Assembly: GCA_902386555.1 (NCBI GenBank)
Contig: CABMJJ010000007.1
Span: 124,001-188,000, forward strand
Direction: 5' to 3'
DNA length: 64,000 nucleotides
Source of the DNA: Candidatus Bilamarchaeum dharawalense
GTDB taxonomy: Archaea > Micrarchaeota > Micrarchaeia > Anstonellales > Bilamarchaeaceae
A program made the translations under genes and the position numbers. The notes beneath the pieces are model-generated. The model saw only the letters and a list, made by a program, of their open reading frames with translations, had not been told where the DNA came from and ran no database searches. This document shows, piece by piece, positions 33,525 to 41,614 of the stretch (position 1 is the stretch's first letter; each line of letters starts with the position of its first letter).

Positions 33525-34508
33525 TCAAAGTTTTGGTATAATCCCAATATTCATAAGACCAATAAAAAGAGCAAGTATTGTAATCCACCAAAAAGAATAT
33601 TCTATCTCCTCTTTTTTTCTGCTCATGATAACAGTTACAAACACTACGCTCCAGCTAAATTTTTCAAGAAACTTTTGCAGTTGTTCTAACAAACTACTTT
33701 GAGTAACACTCGTAGTTACATTTACTATCTCTGGGCCGACAACAGAGATGGCATTGTACTCATATCCTTGTGATCTACCGTTAGAGTATGGTCTCGGAGA
33801 GTAATCTTTATCGTAAAGAAACACGTATATCTCCCAATCTCCAACTTCGTCTAATCTAACTTTGAAGTCTACTTTACCAGATAATAATTCAGATTTAGAT
33901 AAACAAACAGGAGTACGGTTCGTGGTTGTAAGATAAACATATCCATCATTGCAATGGGGGTCGTAAATATTCCCCGTTGGATTACTCTCCCAAGCTACTG
34001 GCCTTTCATAATAATTTTTACCATATACCGGTTCCAATCCCCCTACGGTTGTATAACCAGATGGAAAAATATAGCGTTGTTGTTTATCTGGGCCAAGTAC
34101 GATGATGTAATAATATGGATCCTTAAAATGAAAATTATCTGAGTTTTCTTCAGTTATCTTCACTGAAAAATCTAGATAGGAGCCTTTAACTACCTGGTTA
34201 GGTCTGTTAATTTCGATACTTGCCCCATAATCCGGAACACCTACCTGCTGTTGTATTTCGGTAAGCATAGGTTCATGTGGGCCTTGACTATTATCATATA
34301 TGGTTTCTTTTGCAGGAATTTCAAAAATATTAGTTTGTGTTTGACTATTGCTAGATAGCATATTTTGTAGGAATAACAAAGGCCATATAAGAGCCAAAAT
34401 TATCAAAATTCCTCGTTTCCAATTTTTCTTCGGTGCTCTAACAATATCGTGATATGATTCTTTTATTGCATCCAGAAACACATAAACCGTTTTGAGAATA
34501 TCTGCCAT
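33525..34508 (-). CDS. Element membrane protein with extracytoplasmic beta domain
   Basis: A 327-residue protein from ATG 34508. It has one N-terminal transmembrane helix (GILIILALIWPLLFL), about 210 residues outside with beta-strand character and a Cys pair (DPHCNDGYVYL, TPVCLSK), and two C-terminal helices. It contains no recognised enzymatic motif. It is the last gene of a three-gene leftward membrane-protein operon. Confidence 0.6.
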   Translation of the reverse strand: MADILKTVYVFLDAIKESYHDIVRAPKKNWKRGILIILALIWPLLFLQNMLSSNSQTQTNIFEIPAKETIYDNSQGPHEPMLTEIQQQVGVPDYGASIEINRPNQVVKGSYLDFSVKITEENSDNFHFKDPYYYIIVLGPDKQQRYIFPSGYTTVGGLEPVYGKNYYERPVAWESNPTGNIYDPHCNDGYVYLTTTNRTPVCLSKSELLSGKVDFKVRLDEVGDWEIYVFLYDKDYSPRPYSNGRSQGYEYNAISVVGPEIVNVTTSVTQSSLLEQLQKFLEKFSWSVVFVTVIMSRKKEEIEYSFWWITILALFIGLMNIGIIPKL

Positions 34509-34541
34509 AATTATCATCTTAGTCTTCTTTGCTTTGTATTG

Positions 34542-34784
34542 TCAGATTTTTATTGAACTAATCAAATACCCAACAACAGCACCGTATAATGCAGCAGTAA
34601 GGTCTTGACTTAATTTTCCATTTAATGTGAGCCAGGTAGCACCAGTTAAAAGCAGTGCAAGAAAAATAATTTTAACGACGAGAATATTGAGTTCGTGTTT
34701 CCGTTCGTCTGGTCGAATTTTTAGATATTGTAGAACCATTTCCTTTATGGCTTTCCAATCCAAATCATCAATGTTTTGTGTCAT
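34542..34784 (-). CDS. Small two-helix membrane protein
   Basis: An 80-residue protein with a charged helical N-terminus (LKIRPDERKHEL) and two transmembrane helices (residues about 34-52 and 61-78) joined by a short loop. Holin-like size, but no family evidence. It sits between two larger membrane-protein genes. Confidence 0.5.
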   Translation of the reverse strand: MTQNIDDLDWKAIKEMVLQYLKIRPDERKHELNILVVKIIFLALLLTGATWLTLNGKLSQDLTAALYGAVVGYLISSIKI

Positions 34785-34792
34785 AACACCAG

Positions 34793-35380
34793 CTACTTTT
34801 TTTTTACATGCAACTCATAAATAACCCATAATGCCGTTCCTAATCCAAAGATACTTGGTATCAATGAGAGCAAGTACAATATATCCGCTTTAAGCCCAAC
34901 TACCATGAAAAGGATAGTTGCACCCAAAAACACCAAAAAAAACATGATATGCGTGAATATCGGGACATCATATAACAAAAATTTACCATTATGAAATTCG
35001 TTTATCTGATTGTATAATGGGGATTTTTTTAGAGACGGATACAAAGCTAGAAGATTGTTATATCTTTCATCATAGTACCCTTGAGTCTTTTTCGATAAGA
35101 TTAGAGGTTCATAAAAAGTTATTACGTAGAGAACTAATACTATTGAAGATCCAATAAAGGCAGTGACGTAATATGTTTTCGAGGTTTGGCTAACAAAATC
35201 AGAAACCGTTGGAATCAAAGCGATTATCGCTGCGATTAATGCTACATACTGATACCTAACCTGAAGTGAACTGAAAATCTGATCTCCATGGTCTTTCATC
35301 AACTCGAACGTCTTCTTTGGATCGTTCATACTAGCGGCTTTAGATTCGAATCTACTTTTTTTAGACTTTCCCTTGGCCAT
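34793..35380 (-). CDS. Four-helix membrane protein of unknown function
   Basis: A 195-residue protein: basic N-terminus (MAKGKSKKSRF), helix, paired transmembrane helices near residues 45-90, an amphipathic stretch rich in Tyr, and a second pair near residues 140-190. The helix-then-2TM start loosely recalls small membrane effectors of defence systems (SLATT type), but I see no diagnostic motif. First gene of the leftward operon at the element's right end. Confidence 0.55.
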   Translation of the reverse strand: MAKGKSKKSRFESKAASMNDPKKTFELMKDHGDQIFSSLQVRYQYVALIAAIIALIPTVSDFVSQTSKTYYVTAFIGSSIVLVLYVITFYEPLILSKKTQGYYDERYNNLLALYPSLKKSPLYNQINEFHNGKFLLYDVPIFTHIMFFLVFLGATILFMVVGLKADILYLLSLIPSIFGLGTALWVIYELHVKKK

Positions 35381-35433
35381 GACAAGATTACGAAGAATAA
35401 TGTTAAATACCCTTCCCCCCTAATACGTCTTAG

Positions 35434-35468
35434 TAAGGAAGGTTACATACGAAAAGTGTATCTACTTT
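35434..35468 (-). repeat. Right sub-terminal inverted repeat
   Basis: On the minus strand this reads AAAGTAGATAC, 12 nt, TAACCTTCCTTA, matching the two blocks at 27240-27268 in opposite orientation. It lies about 75-110 nt inside the right attachment copy. Confidence 0.5.
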
Positions 35469-35543
35469 ACGTCGTGGGGGTTCCCCGGGGCGAACGAAGT
35501 GAGCCACGGGGGCACAAAATCGGTTCGCCGTTTTTGGAAGTCT

Positions 35544-35554
35544 CCGGGGCGTTT
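35544..35554 (+). repeat. Right attachment core
   Basis: CCGGGGCGTTT, identical to the tRNA-Asn 3' end at 27223-27233. A competing 11-nt match, TCCCCGGGGCG at 35482-35492, equals 27220-27230, so the exact right junction is ambiguous by about 60 nt. Confidence 0.5.
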
Positions 35555-35563
35555 CTTTTAATT

Positions 35564-35582
35564 TAAGGGGCGCTGCCCCTTA
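35564..35582. repeat. Perfect hairpin just outside the right att copy
   Basis: TAAGGGGC-GCT-GCCCCTTA has 8-bp perfect arms and a 3-nt loop. It may be a transcription terminator, a repeat element, or part of the junction. Confidence 0.6.
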
Positions 35583-35629
35583 GACCCCAAAAACTTTTTG
35601 TTATTATAGTCAGTTAACTTTGTGAAATT

Positions 35630-36535
35630 ATGATGCAGGAAATAACACTCGATGAAGCCAAACAAATCTGGGACCAGTACGTGCCGGAAAAACAAGTGTG
35701 GACAGACGATTGGGAAATTCGAGTTGCTCTTTGTAAAGGGTATGGTTGCAAGCCAACTATTTTTTATGATGGAAAAAATTTTTTCCCGCTTCAATATGAT
35801 AGTGAAAATAATTTCTACACAATTATAGGTGGGGAATCAGTAGAAAAGAACTATCTTACATTTGATCCTGAGTTCATGAAAACAACAAAAGAAATACCTG
35901 AAAATATTTATTTTGATTTTCTTGAAAATAAATTTGATGGGTGTACTGAGGGATTTTGTCCTCAATTTTTCATAGATCTTACTAATATGGAGAGTATAGA
36001 TGATTATATTCAAAGATTTTCAAAAAAACACAAAAAGAATTTTAGACGGGCATGTAAACTCTTTGGAGAATATGAATTCAGAAAAGAGGGCAATTTAGAA
36101 AAAATTGCGGAATTAAATAAGAAAATGTTTGGTGAAGAATCAGACTTTAATAATGAAACCAAATTCTGCTATGAACTCCTGGATAGGGACCAGAGAACTG
36201 AGTATTGGTCCATAATAAAGAACGGGAAACCTGTTCTGACAACACAATATTTTTTTTCCAATCGCACCATGTCAGTTTGTATTTGGGGAGTGGACAAGGA
36301 ATACGAAGACACCATGAAGATAGCACTTGTGGAAGGAATAAAACTTGCAAAAAGCAGAAACTGTAGAAGAATTGATTTTGCTCCCACCTATTCCAGTTGG
36401 AAATTGCTATATAGATTAAACACTGCACCGTTGTGGAGATACAAAAGAGGGAAAATACCCGAATCAATTGAAATAGTGGATTATGGAATTCCTAGAGATG
36501 AGTTGGAAAAATTAAGAAAAATTGGAAGGCTTTAA
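35630..36535 (+). CDS. GNAT-like acyltransferase (BioF2/FemAB-type)
   Basis: A 301-residue protein. The middle FSKKHKKNFRRACKLF resembles the helix of FemAB/BioF2-type GNAT proteins that precedes the acyl-CoA or aminoacyl-binding core, and EYWSIIKNGKPVLTTQYFF plus GVDKEYEDTMKIAL follow the GNAT strand pattern. I see no clear nucleotide-loop signature. ATG 35633 is also possible. It flanks the element and precedes a phosphodiesterase lipoprotein by 27 nt, perhaps one operon. Confidence 0.5.
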   Translation: MMQEITLDEAKQIWDQYVPEKQVWTDDWEIRVALCKGYGCKPTIFYDGKNFFPLQYDSENNFYTIIGGESVEKNYLTFDPEFMKTTKEIPENIYFDFLENKFDGCTEGFCPQFFIDLTNMESIDDYIQRFSKKHKKNFRRACKLFGEYEFRKEGNLEKIAELNKKMFGEESDFNNETKFCYELLDRDQRTEYWSIIKNGKPVLTTQYFFSNRTMSVCIWGVDKEYEDTMKIALVEGIKLAKSRNCRRIDFAPTYSSWKLLYRLNTAPLWRYKRGKIPESIEIVDYGIPRDELEKLRKIGRL

Positions 36536-36562
36536 CTATTTTTACTATTAATTTTGAATTGA

Positions 36563-37828
36563 ATGAAAAAGATTGGGATTGTTGTAGTATTGATTCTATT
36601 CCTATCCGGTTGTATTTTACAAAATAAACATCAGAACGATCAAATTATTATCGAAAATACTACGGTAGTTTATACGCCCCCAGATTCACCAAATGTTTCA
36701 AATTTCAATGTAATTGTGATTGGTTGGGATGGAGTACAACGAGATAGATTTTTTGATTGCTATTATAATAGAACAGGCGAATGCCCTAATGGTTTACCAG
36801 CAATAGAAAAACTTTCGAATGGAAAAATATACAATCTAACAGTTACCGATGGTGCAACCCATACCAAGCCAGGATGGGTCCAACTATTAACTGGGTATAA
36901 TTCAGCAATTACTGGAACCTATTCCAATGCAAAATACCAACCAGTTCCAGAAAACTATTCAATATTTGAAAAATTAGAAAACCATTTTGGAAATATTATC
37001 ACTGTGTTTTTAGCATCCAAACCGGATCATACGGGTGCCAAATGCAAAGGAGAATACACAAAGGTTACGGACTATTGGGGTGGGGTTTTATACGAGGGTG
37101 CAGAACCATTTGGAGAACCATGGTGCATTACAAAGACAAAAGTGGATTATTTTGAAACTGGGATGGGTGAAAATGAAAAGGTTGGTGAAAAAGCTCTGCA
37201 GATGTTGGATCAATATGGAGATAAAAGATTTTTCATGTTCTTTCATTTTGGTGATCCTGATGAAACAGGTCACAGAGCAAAAAGTTTTTCAGCTAAATAT
37301 GTTCAGGCAATCCAGGATGATGACCTGTGGCTCAAAAAAATAATGGATAAACTAACTGAATTAAATATTTCAGACAGAACCTACATTTACGTTGTCACAG
37401 ATCATGGTTTTGACACTCTTCAAAGTCCAAGCAAGGGAGTGAATCACTTTAATGCCCCCTATGGAATTTACGCAACAAATGATATTTCATTGATAAGAAG
37501 CATTGATAGGAAAGATCTTACACCAACACTTCTTGAAAGATATGGAGTAGCACTCGGGCAAATAGACAATGCTCCTCCGGTTGACGGCTATCCTGCACAA
37601 TTTTTACAAACCTCGTGTATTCCTGAGGGTCTGGCCTATCTTGATTATCCAGGAGCGCCAGTATGTTGCAATGGACTTTCTTTGATAAATCTTGACAAAC
37701 AGGTAGTTAAGCACTGTGAAATTGCCACTGGAGGGGTTGGGGATGATTCAGGTTATTGTACCAAATGCGGAGACGGGATTTGCATGACTCCAGAAAATAA
37801 ATGCAACTGCCCAGCAGATTGTAAATAG
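36563..37828 (+). CDS. Type I phosphodiesterase / alkaline phosphatase-superfamily lipoprotein
   Basis: A 421-residue lipoprotein with lipobox LFLSGC. The alkaline-phosphatase-fold metal residues are visible: VIGWDGVQRD, TDGATHTKPGW (Thr nucleophile), FGDPDETGHR, VVTDHGFD and NHFNAPYG. It should hydrolyse phosphodiesters, nucleotide sugars or phospho-glycans outside the cell. The C-terminus has CTKCGDGICMTPENKCNCPADC, a Cys module common in archaeal surface proteins. Substrate unknown. Confidence 0.8.
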   Translation: MKKIGIVVVLILFLSGCILQNKHQNDQIIIENTTVVYTPPDSPNVSNFNVIVIGWDGVQRDRFFDCYYNRTGECPNGLPAIEKLSNGKIYNLTVTDGATHTKPGWVQLLTGYNSAITGTYSNAKYQPVPENYSIFEKLENHFGNIITVFLASKPDHTGAKCKGEYTKVTDYWGGVLYEGAEPFGEPWCITKTKVDYFETGMGENEKVGEKALQMLDQYGDKRFFMFFHFGDPDETGHRAKSFSAKYVQAIQDDDLWLKKIMDKLTELNISDRTYIYVVTDHGFDTLQSPSKGVNHFNAPYGIYATNDISLIRSIDRKDLTPTLLERYGVALGQIDNAPPVDGYPAQFLQTSCIPEGLAYLDYPGAPVCCNGLSLINLDKQVVKHCEIATGGVGDDSGYCTKCGDGICMTPENKCNCPADCK

Positions 37829-37870
37829 TAATTTAAATCCTAAATAGGTAAACAGAAAAGAGGTAGTTAA

Positions 37871-38026
37871 ATGGGAATGAGCAAAAAAGACTTATCACGA
37901 AAAAAAGCGAACATCAAATCCAGAATAGACGAACTCGAAAAAAAAGCTAGAATGGATCCACTCAAGAAAAACAGAGCACTCCATGACGAATTAGACCAAC
38001 TTAGAAGAAAACTTACCGAAGATTAG
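37871..38026 (+). CDS. Small charged helical protein
   Basis: A 51-residue protein, MGMSKKDLSRKKANIKSRID continuing to QLRRKLTED. It is almost entirely one charged amphipathic helix, coiled-coil-like, preceded by an AGAGGTAG ribosome binding site. It overlaps the convergent gene by 4 nt. Similar very small basic helical proteins bind nucleic acid or ribosomes, but nothing here shows that. Confidence 0.55.
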   Translation: MGMSKKDLSRKKANIKSRIDELEKKARMDPLKKNRALHDELDQLRRKLTED

Positions 38027-38970
38027 TGTTTTTGTTCCTGCAAAAGTATTTCTCTAGGTTTAACAACAGTTGGAATCTCAGTCTGACCCTTATCCGTTGT
38101 TATCACTTGTAAACGAGTAACCCATCCACCACGATCAGCATTGAAGATAACTGGTAAAGAACCATTAATAGAGACGAGATTTGGGAACTCGGTTCTCATA
38201 TCCATGCTCCAAAGATCTACTGGCACCAGAGCCTTGTAGGGTCCTCCTGGCCATTTGACATAGTAGATAATGTGAGTATTTTCTCCAAAAGGAATTATTG
38301 CGAATTCATTGGGACCAAGAACTCCAACTGCTGCACCGGTGACCTTCTCTGGCCATTTAACATTTTCTTTCAAAAGAGGATTGTCTTTTAGACTGAAGAT
38401 GAAATTTTCCTGTACCACTGGACCATCTGATGGTGGCATAAAAACTTGAAACCAACCGTTATTGGTAACTGTGGCAACAGCAGGGCGTGAACCTCCTGCA
38501 GGAAGCCAAATGCTGGCGGCAACAACTTCAGCGCCATCGATTTGATATTCTGGTGCTCTTGTATGGGAAATTTCCTGTTCCAGATCAACTGAACAGCAGG
38601 TTGGATCAGATGAAATTTTTCCTTTGATTATTGTTTTACTGTTAACCAGCCAAACAGTACCATCTTCTTGACAGCTAACTGCCAATGGTTTAGAAAAATC
38701 AGAAAGAGAAACCAATGAGGGTTTACCAAGTTCTCTGCCCTTTTCTTTCTGATCAGACTCGGTGTAAACCATAAGCCCTTCGGAATAAACTCCATGGGAG
38801 CACCAAATTCGTGGTTTTTGCGGTTGTATTGTTTGTTCATGACTGGGGATGAGCAGTATGGAAGCAGTGGCTATACCTAAAGCGATTGTACCTGCCCCAG
38901 CCCATACAAGATGTTTTGGTTTTACTCTAGAAGCTTGAACTGTGTCTGACACAGAGGAGATATGTACCAA
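38023..38970 (-). CDS. Membrane-anchored ectodomain protein of the kinase operon
   Basis: A 315-residue protein from TTG 38970, or about 309 from GTG 38952, which fits a TATA-like TTTTATG near 38979 if transcribed alone. One transmembrane helix (residues about 22-42, LVWAGAGTIALGIATASILL) leaves a 270-residue outside domain with repeating beta segments (TVWLVNSK, GWFQVFMP, HIIYYVKWPGG) like a small beta-propeller. Last gene after the kinase and PG-binding genes; perhaps their sensor or output. Confidence 0.6.
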   Translation of the reverse strand: MVHISSVSDTVQASRVKPKHLVWAGAGTIALGIATASILLIPSHEQTIQPQKPRIWCSHGVYSEGLMVYTESDQKEKGRELGKPSLVSLSDFSKPLAVSCQEDGTVWLVNSKTIIKGKISSDPTCCSVDLEQEISHTRAPEYQIDGAEVVAASIWLPAGGSRPAVATVTNNGWFQVFMPPSDGPVVQENFIFSLKDNPLLKENVKWPEKVTGAAVGVLGPNEFAIIPFGENTHIIYYVKWPGGPYKALVPVDLWSMDMRTEFPNLVSINGSLPVIFNADRGGWVTRLQVITTDKGQTEIPTVVKPREILLQEQKH

Positions 38971-39014
38971 AAAGCATAAAATGTGGTAAGGTGAGGGATT
39001 TATTGTGAAAAAAA

Positions 39015-40040
39015 TTAGGTCCCTTTCTCCTCTGCTTCTCCAGGAGATTTTTTCTTTGGTGCAGATGCTCCACCAGGTATAACAACTGTGCGTTCACCGG
39101 AAAAATTAACATCACCGGGGACTGTACGTATTGCAGTTGGAGCACCACCAACAACAGTAGCATCACCAAACATGGTACCAGTTAAACTTCCCCACAGATG
39201 GCCAAGGAAAGTAGTATCACCTTCTGGCTTTGCCACCACAACCTGACCTGCAAGTGTTCCAGGAACAGTGGAATTACCAGTGGTAACCGTAACCTGTGTG
39301 TTTGGCTTTGAAGTGAATGCAGGAGGATTTGGTCTAAATTCAAAGAAATCATTGGTATCACAAACCATTGCACCGCCAGATTCCATTCTATCATCTTTAA
39401 CTGGTCCAATAACTGCAACAGGAGCTTTTCCATGTATAACCGAAGCAGCCATGGTTGTTTGATCTCCGAATTTTCCATCAACTGCAATTGCCCCACCATG
39501 CTTCAGATTATATTCGCGCTGCATTTTTCTAATGGCGTCGTAGGTTTGTTTATCGAAAACACCAGTATGATAACCAGCAGCAAGATAACCCATTTCAAAA
39601 AGCGTTTTTTGCATGGAAGCAACATCCATATGTCTGGAAGTTGTCCATTCTCTTGCATCCCTGAACCCATCAACTTCAACAGTTACGGCACGTTTATCAA
39701 CATAGGCAAGAACAGTATCGGAATTTACATCATACACTCTTTGAGTTTTAGGATCCAGAATTTGACAATTCATTTCCTTAGGCAATTTGGCTGGATCACC
39801 ACTCTCCAATGCTGCTTTAAGATCAGCAGGATCAGAACGGGTAGTGAGGAAAAAGGTCACCGGGTGTCCATCCTGTTTACTTGGAACTATAACTTTGAAA
39901 ACATGTAAATGAGCGTGTGTATCCAATCTATCTTGAGGCAATGGATTTGCAAACACGGGGGGTTTTTGAACCTCAGTAACCACTGCTCCGCTACCGGTTG
40001 TTCTTTTTGCACCATCATCATCTGACATGGGGATCGCCAA
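39015..40040 (-). CDS. Protein with peptidoglycan-binding-like domain
   Basis: A 341-residue protein. TTG 40040 is chosen because GGTGAT lies six bases upstream; ATG 40028 is the alternative. Residues about 138-200 (DVASMQKTLFEMGYLAAGYH, VFDKQTYDAIRKMQREY, AVDGKFGDQT) match the PG_binding_1 helical domain. The rest is Pro/Thr/Gly-rich with beta character and no signal peptide or membrane helix. An archaeon without peptidoglycan should use this fold for another ligand. It is 33 nt downstream of the kinase gene, suggesting it is a partner or substrate; its acidic Ser/Thr-rich N-terminus could be phosphorylated. Confidence 0.7.
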   Translation of the reverse strand: MAIPMSDDDGAKRTTGSGAVVTEVQKPPVFANPLPQDRLDTHAHLHVFKVIVPSKQDGHPVTFFLTTRSDPADLKAALESGDPAKLPKEMNCQILDPKTQRVYDVNSDTVLAYVDKRAVTVEVDGFRDAREWTTSRHMDVASMQKTLFEMGYLAAGYHTGVFDKQTYDAIRKMQREYNLKHGGAIAVDGKFGDQTTMAASVIHGKAPVAVIGPVKDDRMESGGAMVCDTNDFFEFRPNPPAFTSKPNTQVTVTTGNSTVPGTLAGQVVVAKPEGDTTFLGHLWGSLTGTMFGDATVVGGAPTAIRTVPGDVNFSGERTVVIPGGASAPKKKSPGEAEEKGT

Positions 40041-40073
40041 ATTCTAATCACCAATTAGAAAAATAAAGCTTTG

Positions 40074-41543
40074 CTAGGGTGGAGAAGGGGGTATTTTTGG
40101 CAAAACAATGGTTGGAAATTGGGTATTTTCAGAATCAACATCAAGAAATTGTGGTAGGTGACCGGGCGCAGAAATAACAACAACGGTTTTTCCTTTGAGT
40201 TTATTTCTAAAGGGAGTATGACCCAGATCGCGTAGCCAACGAGTGCCATCTTCTGCAGTTTCGTACATTTGAACCAATGCATTTTTAGGTTCACTATCAA
40301 TGAAAACCGAATAGGATTCTTGAGCAGGTTGTACCAGGGCAGGAGGTTCAACTGTTGGACGGTGAGCAATATTCCAAGTAAACAACCCAGCAGTTGCTAT
40401 TCCCAATGCACCAACAAGCCACCAGAATCTTTTTGGAGTTTTTTGCTGAACAATAATAAGCGGAGCAGGGGGAGGCTCTGGTACAGTTTGACCATCAGGA
40501 AGATCAAGATGAATTGCTTTGGCAAAAGCAAAATCAATTATTGCTTGACGGAGCTCGCGCAAAGTCTGAAATCTATCTTCAATCTTTTTCTCCATTGCCT
40601 TGGCAACAATATCACTTACTTCTTTAGGAATTGATGGGTCCACGGCTACAGGTGGAACAAGTTTTGCAGACAACGCTTTGCGTACCACTTGCATAGGTGC
40701 ATCAGGATCATTTCTTGATAGTGTACTTTCAAATGGAAATTTGCTACATAAAAGATAGTACAAAATTACACCAATGGAATAGATATCAGAACGGTGATCT
40801 GCTTCACGACCCACGATAACTTCAGGAGGCATGTACTCGGGCGTACCCTTAACTATACCTGGATCAGTGACCTGATCACCAGCAGGAGCGTGAGGGTGGA
40901 GAATCTTGGCCAGACCCATGTCAACTATCTTTACTCTAATTGCACCAGTTGGATCATCCAATAAAAGTATATTTTCAAGTTTTAGATCTCTGTGAAGAAC
41001 ATTTTTGTCATGGGCAGCGATCATTCCCTCGCAGACCTGCACAACCGTACTTAGTGCCTTATCCAGCGGCATTTTACCATTATCCGCAAGATGATTACTC
41101 AAATCTTTTCCATGAACATATTCCATTACAAGATAGAGTTGATGACTGAGTTCATCAAAATCAAAAACCTTGACAAGGTTGGGATGGTCTAGTTTTGAAG
41201 CGGTTTTAATTTCTCTAAAAAACATTCTTCTTGCCTGCTCAGAACTTGAAAGATGAGGATGCATAAGTTTTATGGCAACAAATTGATCTGGATGATCAGG
41301 ATCCTGGGCTTTGTAGACAATGCCCATGCCACCACTGCCAATTAATTCAACAACTTTGTAGATGGAGATGGTTTTACCAATTAGAGGATCAACTATGATT
41401 GGAGCAGGTGCGGTCTGACCAAAAGTATCTACCACAGGACCTTGGATAGGAAATCGTTTAACTGAGTCAGCTGCAAATGGCGGTCCGGTGACAGTTTTTT
41501 TGAAGCCATCAGGAGGGCCCTGCTTTTGCTTGGTATCTCCCAT
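40074..41543 (-). CDS. Transmembrane Ser/Thr protein kinase (bacterial PknB-type) with PEGA-like tail
   Basis: A 489-residue kinase. Gly loop IGSGGMGIVYKA (residues 69-79), K92 in VAIKLM, HRDLKLEN with D186, DMG (in place of DFG) at 208-210, and GTPEYMPPE are all present, so it should be active. One transmembrane helix near 385-405 follows, then an outside PEGA-like domain (SVFIDSEPKNALVQMY, HTPFRNKLKG, VVISAPGHLP). This layout is bacterial in style and unlike archaeal RIO or Bud32 kinases, so horizontal origin is likely. It heads the leftward three-gene operon. Confidence 0.92.
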   Translation of the reverse strand: MGDTKQKQGPPDGFKKTVTGPPFAADSVKRFPIQGPVVDTFGQTAPAPIIVDPLIGKTISIYKVVELIGSGGMGIVYKAQDPDHPDQFVAIKLMHPHLSSSEQARRMFFREIKTASKLDHPNLVKVFDFDELSHQLYLVMEYVHGKDLSNHLADNGKMPLDKALSTVVQVCEGMIAAHDKNVLHRDLKLENILLLDDPTGAIRVKIVDMGLAKILHPHAPAGDQVTDPGIVKGTPEYMPPEVIVGREADHRSDIYSIGVILYYLLCSKFPFESTLSRNDPDAPMQVVRKALSAKLVPPVAVDPSIPKEVSDIVAKAMEKKIEDRFQTLRELRQAIIDFAFAKAIHLDLPDGQTVPEPPPAPLIIVQQKTPKRFWWLVGALGIATAGLFTWNIAHRPTVEPPALVQPAQESYSVFIDSEPKNALVQMYETAEDGTRWLRDLGHTPFRNKLKGKTVVVISAPGHLPQFLDVDSENTQFPTIVLPKIPPSPP

Positions 41544-41565
41544 GTTGTATTTAGTGTCTCAAAAG

Positions 41566-41573
41566 AGATTTAA
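41566..41573 (-). promoter_or_regulatory. TATA-like box of the kinase operon
   Basis: On the minus strand, GTTTAAAT is centred about 26 nt before ATG 41543, predicting a leaderless kinase message. Confidence 0.4.
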
Positions 41574-41614
41574 ACCCCCAGTAATTATAAATATTTTTAT
41601 TGAGTTAGAAGACT

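Larger units (their letters stand above)
27231..35554 (+). mobile_element. Integrated plasmid/virus-like element in tRNA-Asn
   Basis: About 8.3 kb bounded by the tRNA-Asn 3' end and a second copy of its terminal 11 nt at 35544-35554. It contains an intact tyrosine integrase next to the tRNA, divergent regulators around a palindrome, a RepA-like ATPase, overlapping small genes with mobile-element character, a second winged-helix regulator, a lipoprotein and three membrane proteins. No capsid, terminase or conjugation gene is seen, so an integrative plasmid or satellite is as likely as a virus. The right end is the less certain boundary. Confidence 0.75.
35381..35629. other. Gene-free element right end with inverted repeats
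   Basis: This 249-nt stretch holds the right sub-terminal repeat, two GC-rich inverted-repeat blocks and the attachment core copy. Frame +1 across 35470-35520 would read RGERSEPRGH, a string I recall as a recurrent spurious translation from dispersed palindromic repeats (from memory, unverified). No credible gene is present. Confidence 0.6.

Noticed and set aside
34793-35380. SLATT-type defence effector
   Set aside because: Only a loose topology resemblance; no nucleotide-sensing or nuclease partner is encoded nearby, so no defence call is made.
35288-35566. Plus-strand frame containing RGERSEPRGH
   Set aside because: It crosses the start of a minus-strand gene and palindromic DNA; it reads as translation of a repeat rather than a gene.
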